Shown: piece after piece, positions 59,720 through 64,000 of the stretch | How the letters are laid out: each line of letters begins with the position of its first letter | Position numbering within the stretch: the first letter of the stretch is position 1 | NCBI RefSeq assembly: GCF_932526225.1 | Contig: NC_064040.1 | Span: forward strand, 8,467,181 to 8,531,180 | Direction of reading: 5' to 3' | DNA length: 64,000 bases | From: Nematostella vectensis | Lineage: Eukaryota; Cnidaria; Anthozoa; Actiniaria; Edwardsiidae | Position numbers and translations under genes: made by a program | Notes under the pieces: model-generated | What the model saw: the letters and a program-made list of their open reading frames with translations, nothing else | Database searches by the model: none | Told to the model about the DNA's origin: nothing

Positions 59720-62700
59720 GTGGTGATGGTGATGGTGATGGTGATGGTGATGGTGATGGTGATGGTGATGATGATGATGGTGATAGCGAAGGCGATGAAG
59801 ACGATGACGTTTTTTTGCTTATATACGACGCTTTGTTATTGCTACTACTGATGGTTGTCAAGTCGTAGTCAGGTCGACAGGGTGCCAGCTGAACCTTTCG
59901 AATCTATTTTTGTAGCCAAGCTGGGACATCACAAGTACGCAAGTTCCCTTGCTGAGAAATACCGCGAGTTTGGAGTTCTAATTGAGCTGTGTGAATCGCG
60001 CGGAGACCAGGACACTTTGCAGCAATACACAGTGCAGTTCAAAGACATGGTAAAGACTCAGTTCAGTTATTTCCCATAGCGTCTAGATTTCAGATATTAT
60101 TGTTATTACGTATTATGTTGGCGACCATATTTTCGAGATTTTTTTTCTTCCTTCATAACGACTTCTCTGACTATCTACTTCATATTTTATCATTCTATCT
60201 ATCAACTTTTCTCATCCTTTTATCTTCTCCCTTGACAAGGGTTTTTCTGACTATATGTTCATGGGTACATGGATATTTCATCATTCTATCTGTTGATAAA
60301 GTCCATACTTTTATCTTCTACCTCGACTAGGGCTTCTCTGACTATCTGTTTATTAAGTGGTACATGGATATTTCATCATTCTATCTGTTCATAAAGTCTC
60401 ATCCTTTTATCTTCTCCCTCGTCTAGGGCTTCTCTGACTATCTGTTTAAGTGGTACATGGATATTTCCTCATTCTATCTGTTCATAAAGTCTCATCCTTT
60501 TATCTTCTCCCTCGTCTAGGGCTTCTCTGACTATCTGTTTATTAAGTGGTACATGGATATTTCATCATTCTATCTGTTCATAAAGTCTCATCCTTTTATC
60601 TTCTCCCTCGTCTAGGGCTTCTCTGACTATCTGTTTAAGTGGTACATGGATATTTCCTCATTCTATCTGTTCATAAAGTCTCATCCTTTTATCTTCTCCT
60701 TCGTCTAGGGCTTCTCTGACTATCTGTTTAAGTGGTACATGGATATTTCATCATTCTATCTGTTCATAAAGTCCATACTTTTATCTTCTCCCTCGTCTAG
60801 GGCTTCTCTGACTATCTGTTTAAGTGGTACATGGATATTTCATCATTCTATCTGTTCATAAAGTCCATACTTTTATCTTCTCCCTCGTCTAGGGCTTCTC
60901 TGACTATCTGTTTAAGTGGTACATGGACAAGGGGGAGAGGCACAGGTTATTGAGCCAACCAGCCCCTCAGCATGACAACCTCGCCAAATTCCTCTCGTCT
61001 CACCATCATCTCAGCTGGCTCCACGACCTTCATACCAAGAACTTCTTCAAGGTAGTGAAATGATAATACAGTCAAAAGGCAACTTGCACTAAAAAAAACA
61101 CGTGTCCTTTTGGGCAGTGGCAAACTCGCATGCGAGTACGGCGAGTACGGCAGACTAATGTCATAAAGGGCTTGATTTCATTGAAAGATTTTTTTTCATC
61201 ATGGCGATTCAACATTGCGTCGTAAACATGTTTTGGGATATTGAATATTTCGGAAATTCTGCTCCCGGAATATCTTCATTAGTTAGATTCACAAAATCAG
61301 CAGTAGCATCGTTCGGTTGAATTGTGTTCCCTAAATTGTCCCAGCGCGCTTTTCGCTTATCAACTGGACCCAATTCCCGCACAACGTAAGAAGGCGAATC
61401 AAACAACAATACGAAAAGATATTCATATTTCAAATCTTTTTGTAGGCACACGAGACGCTACGAAATCTCGCTGACAAAGAAAGCGCCCTACTCTCAAGGA
61501 AAAAGGTAAAGTAAAGCCTTCAGGATTTTATAACACTGCTACATTGAGTACCTTAAAACGAGGACACTCTTTAAATACTCGTTACCCCAGAAAGTCTTCG
61601 ATACAGAACTTCTTTTATGTCATGTTATCAGGTAGATCTCACTGTTCTTTTATGTCTTGTTCCCATATACATATATCACTGTGTTCTTTTCTGTCTTGCT
61701 CCCATGTAGATATCACTGTGTTCGTTTATTTCATGTTTCCATGTAGATATCACTGTTATTTCTGTCTTACTCCCATGTAGGTATCACTGTGTTCGTTTAT
61801 GTCTTGTTTCCATGTTGATATCACTGTGTTCTTTTCTGTCTTGCTCCCATGTAGATATCACTGTGTTCTTTTATGTCTTGTTCCCATATACATATATCAC
61901 TGTTTTTTTCTGTCTTGCTCCGATGTAGATATCACTGTGTTCTTTTATGTTTTGCTCGCACCTAGATCTCACTGTGTTCTCTTATGTCTTGTTCGCATGT
62001 AGATCTCACTGTATGTGTTCGCTTATGTTTTTTTTTCCCATGTGAATATCGATGTGTTCTTTTGAGTCTTAATCCCATGTAGATATCACTGTTTTTTTAT
62101 GTCTTGTTTCCATGTAGATTTCACTGTGGTCCCTCACGCCTTGTTCCCACCTAGATCTCATTGTATGCGTTCTTTTATGCCCTGTTTCTTGCCAGACCCT
62201 GTTGAGTCTAAGCAAGCTGGCGTTGCTTGCAAGCGATGAGGACGAGGTTGTCAATAAGATCGACGAAGAGGCTGAGATTAACTGTATGTACCCCTCCTTT
62301 TATTTTACATACTATCTGGGCGTGGCCAAAAGCGTGACTTCAAGGGCTATCAAGCTCCCTCCCCTTACTTATTTTTTCAACGAAAATACAATTCTCTAGA
62401 TCATGGGTGATCTCTTGCAGCAAGTTGTATTTAATTGCTCTACTTGGAACAGCGTGAATGTCAGTTTTACAAAACTATGAAAAAAAGTTCTTCCAACTAC
62501 CGTTCATCTAAGTTCAAGGGGCTAGGGTCTTCACTTGCATAACTAGTTTCCACATGAAGGTCAAATTTTCCACGGACAACTCGTAGCATGAAAACCCTTG
62601 ATAGGAAGGATTGAAATGTCAAACATGCCTACTATGTTGAGCGATGTGTAGAGGTTGGTTCTCCTAGGGCGCAAGTGCAAACATAAACGCAAACGCAAGG

Positions 62701-63903
62701 AAATCAAGCAGTTGCGTTCTCTAGCGCTTGCCCTTACGCTTGTGTTCCAGTGAGAATCAGAAAATAAGGTGATTTGCTCATGCTTCCTTGTAAGAACCAA
62801 TTTTAACTGAAGAGAGTTTAATTCAGCTCTCGGTGTGATTGCCTTAACAGCGATTAACAACGAGCACGCGATCATCTTCCATCAGGAGTCTCTTCCCCTA
62901 GAGGTGATTCAGGTAAAGCGCACAACTCGTCAACACAAGAGCGCAACACACAACCCGTTGGCATATCTCCTCATGATAGACACAGCCTCAGGCTTGATAC
63001 TTCTATTTCAAAAAGGGTTGCGTGCGGAGAGTCAACGTAGTGTAGTCCGTATTAAATAAACAAGCGACACTTCGCGAGTGCAGCCTTATTTGAAATGGGT
63101 GTTTAAAATGAGCCACGTTACGCAATTGGGACCGGATGACGATGTCTCGAGGAGCCGCAGTTTGCCTGCATAACGCATAATCATAACTCAATCCAATAAA
63201 TACCATACAGGTATGTGAGGGTAACTTCTAAAAGGTTGGCCTGTATGCCTAGCCAGAATACATGATATTTAAGAAACCGTCGAAATATGTAAGCTCTAGA
63301 CACAACAGAATAATCAACTAAGCTTGGATTACATAAAATTTATTAAGAATAACCTGTATTTAAAGCGACCTTAACCTCTGATAGAAAGCGTTCAGGGGTC
63401 GAGATGGAAACAATCTTCAAGCAAAGCCCCCCCCCCCCCCTCCCTCGACTTACCTTTGTGGTAAACTCTTTGCAATTTTAAACACAGCAATTTGACAAAC
63501 GGATACACGGACAGAAAAACGAAAAACGTGATTTGCTGAGCGTGTGTTGTTGTTAAGCAGGGAGAGATGGAAAAAGAGGTCTGTTCAATTTTTCGCATTA
63601 TTTTTTTATTTGCAGCACTCAAATCTCAGCTTCGATAGCATGCCGCCAATTCCATGCGAAGAGCTAATACAGGTACATGGCTTATTAAGAATTAAAGAAG
63701 AACCTTAATATTCACAGTTGAATTCTACAAATGTTTGAAGTGAGCTTGAAGCTCCTAGGTTGTTATGTAAAATGGTGTGCTAATGGCATCATGGGCAACT
63801 GAAGTTCTTCGTTCTTTTTTCCATTAAGCTCTACATTGGTGATAAGAACCGTAATTCGGACGAGCAGGATTTCAAGAAAGCGCTTGATCTTCTGCAACTT
63901 ATG
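44779..63903 (+). CDS. NUP133: NUP133 nucleoporin, 34 exons visible, 3' end beyond the window
   Basis: Exons: 44779-44894, 45906-46024, 47032-47141, 47961-48200, 48398-48457, 48616-48732, 48926-48972, 49638-49713, 52147-52206, 52287-52345, 52654-52724, 53152-53231, 53635-53734, 54144-54212, 54301-54382, 54504-54537, 54767-54883, 55523-55661, 56339-56448, 56573-56679, 56802-56904, 57028-57147, 57960-58062, 58260-58303, 58395-58439, 58720-58802, 59273-59355, 59916-60049, 60893-61051, 61446-61505, 62196-62283, 62851-62912, 63616-63672, 63829-63903. The frame is continuous for 1043 codons; human NUP133 has 1156, so about 110 residues lie off the right edge. It is a scaffold nucleoporin of the Y (Nup107-160) complex: N-terminal beta-propeller (GWAWLVCGRRLFVW, VRYWPSLG), then an alpha-helical stack (DFPASDPRWAES, YASSLAEKY, DYLFKWYMDKGERHRLLSQP, LSKLALLASD) that binds NUP107. 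The acceptor at 59916 is chosen over an in-frame-open alternative near 59880 by homology. Exon edges in introns 2, 26 and 28 are tandemly copied. Confidence 0.92.
45079..45635. mobile_element. NUP133: 557-bp inverted-repeat element, TAA target duplication (NUP133 intron 1)
   Basis: TAA flanks at 45076-45078 and 45636-45638. The ends are TGCACTAGT and ACTAGTGCA, and the arms continue with CCCCCATGGTCC(C/A)GGGG and a shared GTCCCGAGGGGGTGGGGG motif internally. Noncoding. TAA suggests a Harbinger-type MITE, by inference. Confidence 0.65.
45997..46670 (+). repeat. NUP133: about 38-bp splice-donor array, about 16 units (NUP133 exon 2/intron 2)
   Basis: Exon 2 ends ATAAAAGAGGCGTTGTCAAG CAAAGCAC|GTGAGT. 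This whole 28-base exon end plus GTGAGTATTG recurs about sixteen times through the first 640 bp of the intron, with substitutions and small indels. Most copies keep a GTGAGT or GTAAGT donor. The first is taken as authentic because it joins exon 3 in phase. Copies 10-16 are more eroded. Confidence 0.93.
46715..46855. repeat. short tandem repeat, unit about 17 bp (NUP133 intron 2)
   Basis: TAAGCACCTCCCCTAAA-like units, some reading GTAAGTGCCT, are repeated about eight times right after the donor array. They are not derived from exon sequence. Confidence 0.75.
48640..48699 (+). other. NUP133: ALPS-like membrane-curvature motif in NUP133
   Basis: Within exon 6 the sequence SSSSGMLSNIGRRMTSLFFG aligns with the ALPS amphipathic helix in the propeller of vertebrate NUP133 (GMLSGIGRRVSSLFG). 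It is rich in Ser, Gly and Thr with bulky residues on one face and few charges, as expected of an ALPS helix. By family knowledge it senses curved nuclear membrane. Confidence 0.8.
49785..52020. repeat. 2.2 kb satellite, 14-bp unit (NUP133 intron 8)
   Basis: The unit is ACCAGGACATACAT with an AAGACATACAT variant, about 160 copies, and higher-order blocks (for example those containing ATCCAAAGACAT and CACCACATACAT) recur at several hundred bp. Since 14 bp times three is 42, all frames read as periodic peptides. This produces open frames of up to 606 codons on the reverse strand that are not genes. Exon bases are not copied here. Confidence 0.97.
55059..55187. mobile_element. 129-bp Harbinger-like MITE, full copy (NUP133 intron 17)
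   Basis: GGCTAAGTTCAAACG...CGTTTGAACTTAGCC with TAA on both sides (55056-55058, 55188-55190). Palindromic arms run inwards through ATTATCCATGAGC and GCTCATGGATAAT. The related copies at 38693 and 42489 show that this is a family. Confidence 0.85.
55883..56163. repeat. (AAT)n followed by (ATT)n, hairpin-forming microsatellite (NUP133 intron 18)
   Basis: About 100 bp of AAT repeats is followed by ATT repeats, then a shorter AAT stretch and a final ATT run of about 80 bp. The two arms are self-complementary, so the region can fold into a long hairpin. Confidence 0.97.
57165..57775. repeat. GGCTGGGTTAGG-type minisatellite (NUP133 intron 22)
   Basis: Units of 14-16 bp such as GATGGCTGGGTTAGGG repeat about forty times just after the exon 22 donor. 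A higher-order 32-bp block (GGTAAGGCGATGGCTGCGTT) is amplified near 57500-57610. The G-rich strand is the sense strand. No exon bases are included. Confidence 0.93.
58759..59110 (+). repeat. NUP133: 57-bp splice-donor array, six donors (NUP133 exon 26/intron 26)
   Basis: Exon 26 ends GACATTGTGTTGGATGGTTA...GAGTCACTGAG|GTAAGC. Its last 44 bases plus 13 intronic bases repeat so that donors fall at 58803, 58860, 58917, 58974, 59031 and 59088, exactly 57 bp apart. Five of six keep GTAAG and one reads GTAGGC. Reading past the first donor meets TAA at once, from the donor itself, so downstream donors would truncate the protein. Confidence 0.94.
59377..59556. mobile_element. 180-bp inverted-repeat MITE with TTA duplication (NUP133 intron 27)
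   Basis: GGCCGATTTAGA on the left and TCTAAATCGGCC on the right, with TTA at 59374-59376 and 59557-59559. The arms share a GTCGTATGCGAC/GTCGCATACAAC block. Probably Harbinger-like by its 3-bp duplication. Confidence 0.7.
59677..59790. repeat. (GAT)n/(GGTGAT)n microsatellite (NUP133 intron 27)
   Basis: About thirteen GAT units are followed by eight GGTGAT units and degenerating GAT. The open frames of poly-Met/Val or poly-Ser across it are composition artefacts. Confidence 0.95.
60130..60927 (+). repeat. NUP133: 92-96 bp splice-acceptor array (NUP133 intron 28/exon 29)
   Basis: Copies of the exon 29 start, GGCTTCTCTGACTATCTGTT plus AAGTGGTACATGGA, each preceded by TATCTTCTCCCTCGTCTAG, begin at 60331, 60427, 60520, 60616, 60709 and 60801, before the true exon at 60893. 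Two more eroded copies start near 60158 and 60238. The first 35 or so exon bases are therefore copied with a fully intact acceptor and pyrimidine tract. Alternate units carry a 3-bp ATT insertion in the copied exon part. In the 93-bp copies the frame runs 30 codons and ends at the TAG of the next acceptor. Confidence 0.95.
61620..62195 (+). repeat. NUP133: acceptor-like T/C-rich array before NUP133 exon 31
   Basis: Units of about 36-40 bp read TTTTATGTCTTG(C/T)TCCCATGTAG followed by ATATCACTGTGTTC, repeated about fourteen times. The true acceptor (TTTTATGCCCTGTTTCTTGCCAG at 62195) aligns as the final, modified unit. Every unit therefore looks like a pyrimidine tract plus TAG, but exon bases are not copied, unlike at exon 29. 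Confidence 0.8.
62655..62765. repeat. possible small imperfect palindromic element (NUP133 intron 31)
   Basis: TTCTCCTAGGGCGCAAGTGC on the left loosely mirrors GCGCTTGCCC...CAGTGAGAA on the right. The match is only moderate and no target duplication was found. Confidence 0.25.
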
Positions 63904-64000
63904 GTGAGGTCTTGTTCATTTTTTTCATTTTTGACTTACCAGCCCTATATTTGGACGTTTACCCATGAAACAATGCGGGTTAAGACACATGGATTCTCTG

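Noticed and set aside
59499-59861. Ser/Pro-rich reverse ORF and Met/Val-rich forward ORF
   Set aside because: Both are readings of the GAT/GGTGAT microsatellite.

Overview
The window is animal nuclear DNA. Its genes are densely split by GT-AG introns, it carries small DNA transposons and minisatellites, and it has two single-exon rhodopsin-type GPCR genes. The WDR81, NUP133, ZNRD2 and cofilin proteins resemble vertebrate orthologues clearly. Together with the cnidarian-like GPCRs this suggests an anthozoan such as a sea anemone (Nematostella-like). The species is inference only.

Layout. (1) 157-3684 (+): a 3-exon ADF/cofilin gene; its intron 2 holds a 1.55 kb MULE-like element. (2) 3.9-7.0 kb: intergenic, with a second 2.1 kb element flanked by a 10-bp target duplication and a small inverted-repeat element. 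(3) 7043-26098 (+): a complete 23-exon WDR81 gene (BEACH plus WD40, 2069 aa reconstructed here). (4) 26.2-35.7 kb: no gene found, only local tandem duplications. (5) 35732-36832 (+): an aminergic-like class A GPCR. (6) 40694-41653 (+): a second, peptide-receptor-like GPCR. (7) 42667-43936 (-): ZNRD2 (zinc ribbon, SSSCA1/p27 family). (8) 44779 to beyond the right edge (+): NUP133, 34 coding exons visible, C-terminal part missing. ZNRD2 and NUP133 are divergent and probably share a promoter.

The main discovery is a recurring structure at splice junctions in WDR81 and NUP133. Minisatellites have a repeat unit that begins or ends in the exon and spans the exon-intron boundary. The authentic 5' splice site (with the last exon bases) or 3' splice site (with the first exon bases) has therefore been copied in tandem into the intron, up to about 16 times. 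WDR81 intron 8 has both ends amplified: 15 exact 28-bp donor units and ten exact 62-bp acceptor units. WDR81 intron 21 has a mostly 27-bp donor array that stays open in frame, so each downstream donor would add about nine residues. NUP133 has donor arrays of about 38 bp and exactly 57 bp, and an acceptor array of 92-96 bp. Single or decayed copies of exon edges (WDR81 introns 5, 10, 13, 15) look like early or late stages of the same process. I know of no standard name for such splice-site arrays; they may bear on alternative splicing or on intron gain and boundary sliding by tandem duplication.

Cofilin acts on actin, WDR81 on endosomal PI3P and aggrephagy, NUP133 in the nuclear pore Y complex. 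No functional link between neighbours is evident apart from the ZNRD2/NUP133 head-to-head pair.
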